From contig JAULSR010000001.1 in the NCBI GenBank assembly GCA_030512295.1, positions 9,261,001 to 9,325,000 of the forward strand: a stretch of 64,000 nt of DNA. The letters run 5' to 3'. The notes beneath the pieces were generated by a model, which saw only the letters and a list, made by a program, of their open reading frames with translations, had not been told where the DNA came from and searched no databases. Positions 1 through 11,500 of this stretch are shown piece by piece (the first letter of the stretch is position 1; every line of letters starts with the position of its first letter). The DNA comes from Bombardia bombarda (lineage: Eukaryota > Ascomycota > Sordariomycetes > Sordariales > Lasiosphaeriaceae). A program made the position numbers and the translations under genes.

Positions 1-1460
1 CAGACGGCCCGGTGCATGACCGGACAAAGTCGACGATTGTGGTCGAGAACATACCCGAGGAGAACTTCAGCGAGGACCAGGTGAAGGAGTTCTTCTCCCA
101 GTTTGGCAACGTCGTCGAGGTGTCGATGCAGCCGTACAAGAGATTAGCAATCGTCAAGTTCGACAATTGGTTTGCAGCCCAAGCGGCCTGGAAATCGCCT
201 AAAGTCGTCTTTGACAACCGCTTCGTTAAGGTCTTTTGGTACAAGGACGAGGATGGGTCATCGACGCTGCCGGCCTCGATGCCCCTGGGCGGAGGCGGTG
301 GTGGCCGTATCAAGCAGAGCGGCTCTGTGGCTAGCATGTCGGATGCTAATGCCGCTGCTGCTGCTGCAGGTCATCCGACCCCGCCGGCTGAGATAGACAT
401 GGAGGAGTTCCTTCGAAAACAGGAAGAGGCGCAGAAGATTCACGAGGAGAAGGCACGCAAGCTGCAAGAAGTAGAGAAGCAACGCCAGGAGCTTGAGAAA
501 CGACAGCAGGAGCTTTACGCTAAGCAGCAGGCGGAGAAGGCGAAGCTTGAGGCTAGGCTTGCGAAGAAGTCGTCAAACGGCGCCATTCAAACCAGCAACG
601 GGGAGGGTGGGGATGATGATGGGGCGAAGCTGTCGTCAAAGCCCATGAGCCAAAGCGAGGCTTTGCGTGCTCAGCTGGCCGCGCTGGAGGCTGAGGCAAA
701 ACAATTGGGCATTGACCCCGATGACATGGGCGAATCCTCGTCAGCCTGGGGTAGCTCTTATAGGGGCAGGGGAGGATATGTACCCAGAGGACGCGGTGGA
801 TATGCGCCGCGGGGCTCCAGGGGAGCGTTCCGTGGCCGTGGTAATAACCATGCTGCGTATGCGGCGTATTCTCTCGATAACAGACCGAAGAAGGTGACTT
901 TGACTGGCGTCGACTTTACGGTGCCCGAGAAGGACGAGACGCTGAGACAGTACCTTTTTGTGAGTGTTTTCACCTAATTGTCACATTTTCATCTCAAAAT
1001 AGACTGCGAATGGAAGCTAACGGATAGATAATAGGGCATCGGAGAGTTCACCGACATCCAGACAAGCCCAGAAGCCACAGACGTCACGTTTAAGGACAGG
1101 AAGACGGCTGAAAATTTCTTCAACGACCTTGTCCTGAATAACAAGGAGATTGCTGGCATAGACGGCCATGTCGAGCCGACGTGGAGCGGCGGCGACTCAA
1201 AACCGGATACACCGACGGGCAACGCCAACATCGGTAACTTAACGACGATCTATACCGCCGGCGGATTCGCTCGGGGTGGTGGTGGTGCAGCCGCCGGCGC
1301 CGCGAAGATTGGCGATGCAACCAATAACAACACCATGGGGAGCACCGGCAGTATCAGTGACGATAAGGATGTCTCCATAGTGCTCGAGCATGCCAACCCT
1401 CCTCCTCCTGATAATAATGAGATGGATTATGATGTCGCAGACGATAATCAGTGGTATTGA
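1..1460 (+). CDS. RBM26/27-type RRM protein (S. pombe Rmn1-like), 3' part
   Basis: This is the C-terminal part of an RNA-binding protein; the frame is open through the left edge of the window, so the gene starts outside it. Exon <1-959 joins exon 1035-1460 across a phase-0 intron (GTGAGT donor, ATAG acceptor). The first exon opens with an RRM (TIVVENIPEENFS near the start, aromatic-rich RNP1-like segment), then a long charged coiled coil of E/K/Q/R, then an RGG-type stretch (GRGGYVPRGRGGYAPRG). The second exon adds a second RRM-like half and a low-complexity G/A/N tail ending in QWY. This order matches the C-terminal half of vertebrate RBM26/27 and fission-yeast Rmn1, which act in nuclear RNA surveillance. 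An upstream CCCH/PWI region is expected but not visible. Family call is from pattern, so moderate. Confidence 0.75.
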
Positions 1461-2167
1461 TGGGAGGATGGTTGTTGTTGGCTGGGGCTCATGGGGGGGA
1501 TGGTGGTTGGTTGCAATAGGCATCTAGGCATCTGCCTAGGTTATCCGTCGTCTTTGCTTGGTAAACTTGGTATGCATACACACGTAAGTACTGTTGGCTA
1601 TATGATATTTGTACAATTCAAACAATGAGGGGAGCATAAACCACGATCAAGACTTTCTGCAGAAAAGAGAAAAGAGTATCTGGGTGTTGTATGTTTATTA
1701 TAGAATAACGCCATAGATGGAATCAGCCATGGAGCTGCCTACCTGGGTTCCTACACCTTTCTTACAACTGGAATGGAGTTCTACGACATTGATGGTGAAA
1801 TAGCAAGCTCATCACAATTGCTTATTAGCCTGACTTGCACGGGATGATGGGCGTTAGTCTCATGCGTTGCAATATTATCGTGTAATCGCGTTTAAAATAT
1901 TCATGAACTTGTCTGCCTGCCTGCCTGCCTGCCACGGAGACTTGCCCACAATTTGAAACCCAACCAACAAAAAAAAAGTCGCAAGCCAGCGATAGCCCCG
2001 CTTGATTCGCACGCAAAACGATCATCGCGGACGCGACCGTCGGACAAATAGCACCATCAACCGACGAACGTAATATTTCTTCCTCACATCTCGAGAGCAA
2101 AGCTCCCAAGACTGCAACGAAAAAAAGGAAATGGTTACTAAAACCAAGAAAAGACACGTAAAATGGT
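1461..2167. other. Gap between RBM26-like gene and U2 snRNA
   Basis: No coding region is supported here. It holds the 3' flank of the RRM gene and the 3' flank of the minus-strand U2 gene, so the two transcripts converge. A short CTGC microsatellite lies at 1911-1932. Confidence 0.7.
1911..1932. repeat. CTGC tetranucleotide microsatellite
   Basis: About five tandem CTGC/TGCC units lie in noncoding DNA downstream of U2. Confidence 0.8.
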
Positions 2168-2363
2168 GCCTTTTCTTCGCGTCGCCTGGAGGCAGTGTAA
2201 TACCAGGGACACTGTGGAAGACGACCATGGGCAAGCCCAGAGGGAAGTCGACCGAGTGATAAAAATTGTTTCAATCATATTTCTACCCCGTAGGATAGTT
2301 TCAAAGATTAAATTGAAAAGAACAGATACTACACTTGATCTAAGCCAAAAGGCAAAGAGAGCT
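2168..2363 (-). ncRNA. U2 spliceosomal snRNA
   Basis: U2 snRNA pairs with the intron branch point in the spliceosome. On the minus strand the 5' end reads CTCTCTTTGCCTTTTGGCTT, nearly the fission-yeast U2 5' end. It is followed by AGATCAAGTGTAGTATCTG, which contains the branch-recognition sequence GTAGTA (plus positions 2327-2332). A Sm-site-like AATTTTTAT follows (plus 2259-2267). The 3' stem-loop IV reads CCTGG-TATTACACTG-CCTCCAGG (plus about 2185-2207), as in vertebrate and fungal U2. Length is about 195 nt, close to metazoan and S. pombe U2 and far shorter than budding-yeast U2. The 5' and 3' ends are placed by homology to within a few bases. Short reading frames that overlap it are meaningless. 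Confidence 0.95.
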
Positions 2364-2662
2364 AAAGAAAAAAAAAAAAAGATTCTAAAATTTCTGGGCG
2401 GGCGGCAAGTGTTTTATAGAATTTGAAGTGGTCAGTGCGCGGTTGGCGGGGTTCTCTTTACGATTAGGTAAAGCAAGCAGCCAACCAATCTCAACTTCTC
2501 GCGGTCGCAGTATTGTAAAGGCGCGTCACACACCCGAGGTATTGCCGAAAGCAGTCTATCGAACTCTCCCATCACTGAAGCTCGTTGCAACTCATGACAT
2601 CGTCTCCCAGTAGCATTGCGCGCCCATTTTCACCACAAAAGTGTCTTTAATCTCCAGTCAGC
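2364..2662. promoter_or_regulatory. Shared U2 snRNA / spp2 upstream region
   Basis: This is the 299-bp interval between the U2 5' end (minus) and the Spp2 start codon (plus). It must hold the U2 promoter and the spp2 promoter and leader. It has a run of A residues (2368-2380) next to the U2 5' end. No specific factor site can be assigned by eye. Confidence 0.55.
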
Positions 2663-3673
2663 ATGGCAGACCGGTCGCGCGTAGCTGTCCCGCTCGGCGC
2701 ACCTCCCCCGTCGTCGACATCATCAACCAAGAAGCGCGCTCGCCCCGTCCACGGTCGACGGCACAGGGCGCATGCGCTGCAAGACGATGTAGACTCAGAC
2801 GACGAGGATAACAACAACTCGGATAACGAACAGACTGCCGGCGCGGTCGTCGAAGAGATCATCACAGAGTACCGAGCAGACCTCCTCGTCAGCAGTCCTA
2901 AAAGACGACACCAGTCAGAGCGAGGAGGAGACGACAAGAGAGAACACCACAGTAGCAGAAATGGCCACGACCACAAACCCCCAGGGAGCCCCAGTGCGCA
3001 GCACCAACAGCACGACAACAACACAGACGACAGGGAAAAAGAAAAGCCCGTCAAATGGGGCCTAACCATCAACATGAAGACCAGCAACAGCAAAGACAAC
3101 GCCAACCCTAAAGACAAGAGGAAACCCAGACCCCAAGCCTATCATCCTTCCTCCTCCTCAGACGAAGCACCATCCTCCTCCACAAAACGCAACCCCCCAA
3201 CAACAACAACAAAGCCACCAAAAACAATCGACGACCTCGCCCTCGAAGCCCTCACCGGCTTAACCCCCAACGACTCATCATCAAGGAAACGCAAGCTCAC
3301 CACCACCGACCCAGACAGAGAACCACACCTAGACGACTACCACGCCCTCCCCATAGACGACTTTGGCGCTACCCTCCTCCGCGGCTTCGGCTGGGACGGC
3401 AAGCTACGGGGCAAGGTGAAGGAGCCCTCGACCAAGAAGCACGCCAACCTCGCCGGGCTGGGCGCCTCCAACGCAAAGGGGGCGGAGGAGCTGGGCGCCT
3501 GGGACCACTCGCAAAAGGCTGGTGGTGGTGGTGGTGGTGCTTCTAAAGACTCTCGGCCGGTGAGGCTCAATGACTACAGGAGGGAGGAGTCCAAGAAGCG
3601 GCAGAGGATAGATGACCGCCATGGGAACAGCTATAAGCAGGAAAGGGAAAGGGAGCGGGGGAGGGACAGATAG
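2663..3673 (+). CDS. spp2: Pre-mRNA splicing factor Spp2 (G-patch/GPKOW family)
   Basis: Spp2 is a G-patch cofactor that recruits and activates the DExH helicase Prp2 for spliceosome activation. This is a single-exon ORF of 336 aa. The N-terminal two thirds are polar and low complexity. The conserved block lies at about residues 225-275: PIDDFGATLLRGFGWDG, followed by basic residues and NLAGLGA. The ending is RPVRLNDYRREESKKRQRID and a basic E/R tail. The 'F-G-x-x-L-L-R-G-(F/M)-G-W' signature is typical of Spp2/MOS2/GPKOW. The start is the first ATG in a good context after an open leader. It lies about 300 bp from U2 in divergent orientation, so two components of the same machine are neighbours. 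The family call is strong; the low-complexity N-terminus has no recognisable domain. Confidence 0.88.
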   Translation: MADRSRVAVPLGAPPPSSTSSTKKRARPVHGRRHRAHALQDDVDSDDEDNNNSDNEQTAGAVVEEIITEYRADLLVSSPKRRHQSERGGDDKREHHSSRNGHDHKPPGSPSAQHQQHDNNTDDREKEKPVKWGLTINMKTSNSKDNANPKDKRKPRPQAYHPSSSSDEAPSSSTKRNPPTTTTKPPKTIDDLALEALTGLTPNDSSSRKRKLTTTDPDREPHLDDYHALPIDDFGATLLRGFGWDGKLRGKVKEPSTKKHANLAGLGASNAKGAEELGAWDHSQKAGGGGGGASKDSRPVRLNDYRREESKKRQRIDDRHGNSYKQERERERGRDR

Positions 3674-4059
3674 GCTAGGACGGATATGTGGCAACTATGG
3701 ATTGATTGATTTGTGCCGAATTTATGCATTGGTCGGTTCGGTCAGTTGATCTGGGCCTGTGGATATCATTATGTTTCCATGGTTGCTACCTGCATCGCCT
3801 ACGTCACGAGTCAAGAATATCAAATGCCAAAGAGCGTAATGAGAACTCATCATGTATTATTGCTATCTTTGGCCAATCGGGGCAAAATTGTAGGTTCCAT
3901 CTATCTAACATTTTCTTAAACTCCCGGTATCTTCAATCCTTTATTTCAGTGCTAACGCCTCGGTTCGCCGGTAAAGAAGAAAAAGCCACTCAATCATAAT
4001 GGGGTATAAGAATCCCGATGCACACTCCGATGACACGTCTCCCCAAGAGCTACTAAAAA
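3674..4059. other. Convergent 3' ends of spp2 and the permease gene
   Basis: This short interval separates two convergent genes. I see no gene or notable repeat in it. Confidence 0.7.
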
Positions 4060-5904
4060 TCAAACCTTCTCCTCAGCCTTGACACTCAGAGCCGAGGTAG
4101 CAGACATGTGGCTGTCAGTTGTCGAGAGGCTATCCCTAACCTCCAACTCTGCGGCCTTTTGGCTGCTAAATTCCCTTGCCTTGGTCTCGTTCTGGAAGAG
4201 AATGTCAAGCGCGCGAGCCGAAAGGCCGTTCGTCTCTGGAATGCGATACCACGTGTACATAGCTCCAAGAATACAGAGGCCGGCGTAGAGGAAGCCTGTC
4301 TTGGCGCCCCATTTCCAGCTGTCGTCGTCCATGCCAACCATCTTGGGCGTCAGGAAGTGGTTGAGCAAACCGGCAACCAGATATGTGCCGCGCGCTGCTG
4401 AAAGAGTCGATGTCCTACGGCGGATTGATGGGATCTCAGACACAATTGAGTAGCAGACGGGCCCAATCGTGAGGTCGTAGATGGCAGTGTATGCTGTGAG
4501 AATTCCTCCGGCTGCCCAGCCCGAAGCGGTGCCCGGGGCATAGGACGCGGCACCACAGGCTACCAGGGTAAATGCCATGACAAAGAGACCGACGAGATAG
4601 ATCTTGCGACGTCCCCAGAAGCGCATCAGCCACCAGGAACCAAGTGTGCCCAAGATACCGGCGGCGGGCAGCGCAATGTTGACCGACAGCGCCTGGCTGG
4701 GCGCGAGTCCCGCAGACTCGAACAGCTTGGGTGCCCACGGGATGATGCTCGATCCACAAAGAGCTTGGATGAGCCAGGCGACGCAGGCAATCTCGGTTCT
4801 TCGGGCATCGACACCGGTGAACATGCGCTTGAGTCTTTGCATGCTGCCAGCGAATCCGGTGCGGATTGGTTGGCCGTCGTCGTCGTGCTTAGCTTCTTGC
4901 GCAATTGTGTGACGCATCAGAGCAAGCTTCTCCTCAGTTCGTTCCGGACTTCCCTTTCGGACCATCTTTGAGACGGCCTTCCCTGCCTCGGGCAGCTTCT
5001 TCTTTTGAAGAAACCAGTATGGTGACTCTGGGGCGAACGAGATGGCCACGATGAGAATGCCAGTAAAGAGCCACTGGAAGGCAAAGGGAATTCTAAAGGC
5101 GGTGTCGCCCTCAAAGCCTTGGAAGCCCTTTACTACCGCGGATGCCATAAGCTGTCCGATGACCCAGCAGAGGTTGTTCCAGGTGGTGAGGATAGGACGG
5201 AGCTGCAACGTAGCCACCTCCGAGGCATACGCCGGCGCCACGACCTGGTAGACACCCCAGGGGATGCCCTGCAGGAAGAAGGCCGCCGACAAGATCTTGG
5301 TCGATTCTGCGAAGAATGTCATGCAGACCAGCGACGCCGAGAGCGTAAGCATCATGAGCGTTGTCCTCTTGTATCCGAACTTGCTGGTGATGGGAGATGT
5401 AATGAGGATACCCAGGATGGAGCCGAACTGGGCCACGAGGGGAAGAAGGGCCTTCCAGATGTATTGGACCTGGTAAAAAAGAACAATCGGGTTAGCATCA
5501 TCATCACAACGTTGTCATCATCGCTGATTGGCGGGTGCTCTTACTTCATAATCCTGAATTTCTTCACGGTACACGCCAAACTTCTTGTTGAACTGGGGGA
5601 AGCTGAAGAGATATGTGATCAAGGCCAATCCGTAGCCCTCCATAATGATGGTACCGGAGAAGCCGAGAGAGTACCAAATGAGACGTCTGTCGGCCTTGAG
5701 CGCGGCACTGAAGCTCATGTCCCGCTCGCGGGCCTCGGCTGTCTCTGCAAGGTGGACATCATAGGTCAAGGCCGGAGCCAGTGGTGAATATCCAGCCTCT
5801 AGGCTCGCCGGATCCGCCGATGCCGCATCCGAGACGACAGTTTCCGTCTTTTCCTGGTCTTGCTCGTTGATACCGAGACCTGGACCGGAATCCTTTGAAG
5901 CCAT
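4060..5904 (-). CDS. MFS alpha-glucoside (maltose) permease
   Basis: A plasma-membrane proton symporter of the MFS sugar-porter family, likely importing maltose or other alpha-glucosides. Exons 5904-5545 and 5469-4060 join across a 75-nt phase-0 intron to give 589 aa with 12 expected transmembrane segments. Visible family signatures are GFSGTIIMEGYG in TM1, the loop GYKRTT, PESPYWFLQKKKLPEA at the end of TM6, the large central cytoplasmic loop, and GRRKIYLVGL/IPETNG late in the protein. The N-terminus is long and hydrophilic, as in fungal Mal permeases. It is transcribed away from the alpha-glucosidase at 8534, which supports the substrate assignment. Regulation by maltose induction and glucose repression is expected for the family. 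Exact substrate (maltose, trehalose, turanose) cannot be read from sequence. Confidence 0.88.
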
Positions 5905-8533
5905 GTTGAAAAGAATTCAAGGGCAGGAACGATGTTTTTGGTGACAAGTGGTGTGTTGGTGATGTAGTGGGATGCGAGATAATGGGATAAAATTGTGCTT
6001 GGGTATCGTGACGGCCGCTCTGCAGACAAGGCTTACGAGGTTTCAAACTCTCTTTCCTCAAAGGGACAGATATGATAAAGAGAAGAAACGGTTGGAACGG
6101 AAGCTGGCTTGCGCTGAGCAAGATGTGGCAGAGTAAAAAAGGCGACCAAAGATTGCTTCGCTTATCTCGAAAGTGTTGATACACCAGATGCTGATTGTGT
6201 TTTCAAAAAGAAAGGAGGGAAGTCGCGGGGAAGTGGGCTTGCTTTATAGATATTCCGGACGCGACCGAGGCCCTCAGTCTCTGACCACGACAACGTCATT
6301 CCGAGAACCAAGCATTCACGGAAGGCGCGAGCGTGGTTCGTGATGGATGTTGAGCGGGGTGCTCCAAAAGGAAAAAGGGACCTTGTGACCCCTAAGGTTC
6401 AGGACCAGAACAGTGTGCCTGGCTGGGCAGATGCGGTGGCGGCTGCTCCTTCCTCATGTTTGAACGAACGACTAGAAAGAAGCTCTGGCAACCGAGCGGG
6501 CGGACACACGATCAGTGGGTCGTGCCTTCCTTGTGTGTGTTCCTCCCCCTCCTCAAGAGGAAGGAACCAGTGGGTAAGTCAGTCTTCCCCTCCTCTCTCA
6601 GACCATGGGTTCTCAGGATTCCGTCGGTCTGGCCGGCCGTTTCGTACGTTGGGTGACTTTGTTTTTTGTTTATTTCTTGCGTTTCCTTACTCCTGGGCTC
6701 GTCCTATATCCACTGGGCGCTGGTCAGGCGGATGGTCTGGAACGACAATGGTCTGGGGGAGGCAGAAACTTAATTCCTCCCCCTCACTTGACAATTTAGC
6801 ACCGTGGGCGGCGGCTTGCCTATGTTCGTCACTAACCTCGGAAGCAACCTTGGGGCATGCAAACTTTAAGTTTGACAAGGTAGGTACAGTTTCGATGACC
6901 GAGATCTAGGGGAGACGACGTTGATCAGCTGGCTGATCAACTGTCAAATCTGTCAGTACGTGCCTGCCAGGCACTTACACTCTCGGTAGAGCAAGGTCAA
7001 CGAACAAAACATGTCACCGTCATGACAACCTAAAGGAGACAGCAATACTGCCTATAAAAAAGTACGAAATCCATGTCAAGATCGATGTGTCAGGTCGATC
7101 GGGTTTGCCCCAATCCTGCCTTTCGGTTCCCCAGTCTTAGTCCTACTTTTCATCAAATATGTATTTAACATACTCTTTACAGACGACGAGCGGATCTGTA
7201 CCACCGAGTCATCGTTTGTCTGTGAAATTCCCGCAAAAGTCACGTCCTTATTCTTGCTGCGGAGCCCCTCTGGAAGGGACGCAGAAAAGTCGCAAGACTT
7301 GAAGGAGTCCTTCTGTCTGCCAGGCGCGTGACCTTATGGTGGTGGATTTCCAGAGCGCCATTGCAAACTCAATTATCCGGTTCGCACATTCAGACCACCG
7401 ACAACGTTCAATTAGACTCATGGGGTCCCAAGCTGTCGTCTGCAAAGTGGAAATCGCGTTGGAATGGGCTCTCCAGGCATGGCGAGGGCCGCCGTCGATG
7501 ATTCCAACAAAACGCTTGCAAGACGGCGTGTTACGTTGCCAGGCAAGACTTGGTCAGCAGTCTGCTCTGGCCAAAAGCCTCACCTTTTTGAGACATAGCT
7601 CCCGAGCCGGAAGTGTCCCTAAGGTGAGAAACGCTTTCATTGTGTCGCTTCTCGGTCTAGCGTTCGGACCTCGGGGGTGATATTATAGCTTGGAGGAGGT
7701 CTGTCCAGGGTTCTTTCGATTGTATAGTCAAGCATCGTCAGAAACAGGACATGTCTATGGGGCTGTCCGTACATCTCCAGTGAGGACCAAGGCGTCCTAC
7801 GTGCAGCTCTACCCAGTTATGAGACACTTCAGTTAAGCTCTTTCTTCCTTTCTGTTTCTGAGGAGAAGTATCTGCAGCATCTCTGTCTTTGCTGCTTTCT
7901 TTTTTAAAGCTGTAAAGCTTCTTGTGGTTATGAAGTCATATCACCCCCGTCCCTCTGACCCTCGGGCCGGCATGCATTTATGTATATGGGTCTCTACCAG
8001 GGTTCACCCCCCTGTACAGTACTTGTGACAAGTCATCTGTTCTTATGCTCGTGGGGGGTAATTAACCTACTATACGTGTCGCTCGTCTCCTCTTTGGCCG
8101 ACAAATATCTACTCAATACGTCATATCCTATACTCCTCCTCTCACCGCCCGTCATGCAGTGTTGCGTTTTATAAATCTCGGGGCCGTTCTTAATTTGCAC
8201 CTGTGACCCCCATCTATTCGTTGTACAAACCTATTAGCTGCAGCTGTGTGCTATGGTTGGACGCAATGATTGTGGAAGTGTTGGCAGCGCATTCATGTGT
8301 AACATGCGACGCAGTCTTGCCGCCGTCATCAAGTCAGCAGACGCCTTCATATACGTAGTCAGACATCCCATAATATGTCCTTCATCTTTGTGGACTCCTA
8401 TCTAAAACTAAGCAGTTCGAATCCTTGCTCTCTTGTCTTTACCTTTTTCTTTCCACGTCTCCTCCAGACTTCAGTTTAGCTTCATTGATTTCTACCTTTC
8501 CTTCAAGCAGCACTCCTAAGAAGATATTCTACC
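5905..8533. other. Divergent promoter region of the maltose permease/maltase pair
   Basis: This is 2.6 kb between two divergently transcribed maltose genes. No convincing gene is present: the longest ORF (6340-6909, 189 codons) is low in protein-like character. The region contains several SYGGRG motifs of the kind bound by CreA/Mig1 (for example GCGGGG near 6226, CTGGGG near 6755, GTGGGG near 8051). Two near-perfect palindromes lie at 6920-6974. I did not find a clean CGG-N8-CGG AmyR/MalR-type site. Confidence 0.6.
6920..6974. promoter_or_regulatory. Two palindromes in the divergent maltose promoter
   Basis: GTTGATCAGC-TG-GCTGATCAAC (6920-6941) has perfect 10-bp arms around a 2-nt spacer. 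GTGCCTG-C-CAGGCAC (6960-6974) has perfect 7-bp arms around one base. They lie 18 bp apart, roughly 1 kb from the permease start and 1.6 kb from the maltase start. They could be operator-like sites for dimeric regulators or a cruciform; function is inference. Confidence 0.4.
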
Positions 8534-11500
8534 ATGACTGACTCATCGACCGAGCGGCCACCATGGTGGAAGACTGGCGTCGTCTATCAGATCTACCCAG
8601 CTTCGTTCAAGGACTCGAATGGAGACGGCCTCGGAGACATTCCTGGGATCCTGAGCAAGGTCGACTATCTGAAGGAGCTAGGCATTGACATTGTCTGGGT
8701 CTCACCTATGTAAGAGAGCTGACTACCAGACAGTCCGCAAGCCATCCCCACACGCTCTCGGCTGCGCTAACCTAGCTTACCATCTGCAGGTTTGACAGTC
8801 CCCAGGTATGTATAAATGCCTAGCTTCGGCTCTTCTTAAACTTCAACCATCTCTGATGGTGCATGCGGGTAGCTATACTCGATGAACCCCTTTCATTATG
8901 CAAGCGCGAGCCATCTCTGGTGTATTTTCTTGGTCTGAGTAGCACCATCCTGGTTGTTGTTTAAAGGACAAGGACTGCTCTTGAGCGCTGCTTAAATTAG
9001 TGAATCGAGCAAGGACAAGATGAGCAAGACGGTAGACTGCTGTCACTCTCGCAATGCTAGAGTAGAAGTTTGACTCGTAGGACGAGCTACTGGTCACGAT
9101 GCACGATGCTTCTATCATCGCGAGTGCGATGTGAGTGACGCGTTGTTTGCTCACGAACTCACTACCAACTCAACACCATCTCTGATGAGAAAATCAAATG
9201 CTAACTAACATGTTGCCAAGATCGATATGGGCTACGACATCTCCAACTACGAAGAAGTCTACCGACCATATGGCACAGTCAAAGACATGGAGGATCTCAT
9301 AGAGGCTTGCCACAAGAGGTATACCAGAGAAGATGAAGAATCCTATCAGCTTCATAGACCGTTTTTGATGCAGGGGAAATAACCGCAAAACAAACAGGGG
9401 CATACGCCTGATTCTAGATCTGGTCATCAACCACACCTCAGACCAGCATGCCTGGTTCCAAGAGTCTAGATCGTCCAAGGACAACCCAAAGCGTGACTGG
9501 TGGGTCGCAAACCACCACTACCCTCCTGCAAAAGCCCCTCTATTTCGATGCTGCTTGCGTGGGCCAGTTAACCTTATCAGACGCCTAGGTACATCTGGAA
9601 GCCGCCCCGGTACGCAGAGGATGGTACACGACTGCCGCCAACCAACTGGCGAAGCTACTTCTCTGGGGGCACGTGGGAATATGACGACGACACGGGCGAG
9701 TACTACCTGCACCTCTTCGCCAAAGAGATGCCCGACCTGAACTGGGAGAATGAGGAGCTTCGTCAGGCCGTCTACAGCAGCGCAATGCGCTTTTGGCTTG
9801 ACAAGGGCGTTGATGGCTTCCGCATTGACTGCGTGAACATGTTTGTTGTTGCTTCTTTGCCCATCAACCACACGCACCCCCCTTCACAGCATAACTTATC
9901 GTCCCATATTTTCCCCATACCCTCCCGAGCATGTCACATTATTTCCCTCTAGATATACCCTGCCTTGCTTTTTTCCCTTCCTATCACAACAATGATATTC
10001 CCTAACACAGATCGCGATAATCAACTCTTCAGCCTTCTACAAACAACAAACAAGAAGAGCCAGTTATGAGTGGTACTAACAACCACACCCCCTCAAAAGG
10101 TATTCCAAAGGCGTCGAATTCCTAGACGCGCCCATCGTCGACGAACGCTTCTACGAGCAGCCGGCATGGATGTTCTATTGCAATGGACCGCGGATCCACG
10201 AGTTCCTCCGTGAGATGAACGAGCAAGTCCTGAGCCACTACGACGATGCGATGACGGTCGGGGAGCTCCCGCACACACCAGATCCCAAGAAGGTGCTGGA
10301 GTACGTCGGCCTGCGCGACAAGCAGCTGAGCATGGTGTTCCAGTTTGATGTTGTGAACATTGGCCAAGGCACTCAGCTCTCGCACAAGTACCTCTTCCAA
10401 CCCTGGAAGCTGCCATTGCTCAAGGGCATTGTGGCCAAGTGGCAGCAGTTTATCGAGGGGACTGATGGCTGGACTACGGCCTTTTGTGAGAATCATGGTA
10501 TGTAATAGGAGCAAGTCGCCTTGGTTTGATACTTTTTTTTTCGAGGGTATATCGAAGTCACGACAGATAATCTTTCCTGGGCACACACGAACGTCATATG
10601 GTTTTGACTCTATCCCATTATGGTCTGCTGGAATATCAAAACTTCGACGAAACTGACCAGATATTCACAGACCAGGGCCGCTCAGTATCTCGCTATGCGT
10701 CTGACGCACCCGCATACCGCGTCGCCTCGGCCAAGATGCTGGCCCTGATGATGTGTGCGCTGACCGGGACGCTCTTCATCTATCAGGGCCAGGAGATTGG
10801 CATGATCAACGTGCCCAAGAACTGGTCCATCACAGACTACAAAGACGTCGAGTCGTTGGGCTTCTACAAGTCGGTGGCGACATCGACAAACAACGACAAG
10901 GAGGCGCTCGACTACGTGATGCGCAGCCTCCAGATCCTGGGCCGCGACAACGCCCGGCTGCCCATGCAGTGGGACGGGTCTGCCTTTGCGGGTTTCACTG
11001 AGCGGTGTGTATCTTCTACCTACCCAACCTTTTCTATTAATATTATGCCTCATTTGCGTCGAGCTGTTCACATCCACCTTTTTTTGCTCTTTCCCCTCAG
11101 CCGCGCAAGCTTCCCCGTTCCCCACTCTCCAAAGATATGAGACAAGATGAAATGAAATGAAAATAACTAACGGGGAGATTCCCGAGGTCAACAGCAAGGA
11201 CGGACCCTGGATGCGTGTCCACGATCTCTATGCCGAGAACAATGTGGAGAAGCAATTGGACGAGCCAGACTCAACATTTCAATTTTGGAAGTCCATGATC
11301 GCCCTCCGCAAGCAGCACCTTGACGTCCTCAACTTTGGCACTTTTGAGGTCTTTGAGCTAGACAACGAGCACACTTTTATCTTTGCCAAGAAGCATGGGC
11401 TGAAAACGGCAGTTGTGGCGCTCAATTTCACCGGCGAGGACCAGCATGTTCTCCTGCCTTTTGGTGGTCTGGAGTTCTGCGTTGGCAGCTATGGAGATGC

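Noticed and set aside
2163..2426. 87-codon ORF over the U2 gene
   Set aside because: The sequence is explained by U2 snRNA on the other strand.
6340..6909. 189-codon ORF in the maltose promoter region
   Set aside because: No domain, no splice-consistent extension, and composition typical of random GC-moderate DNA.
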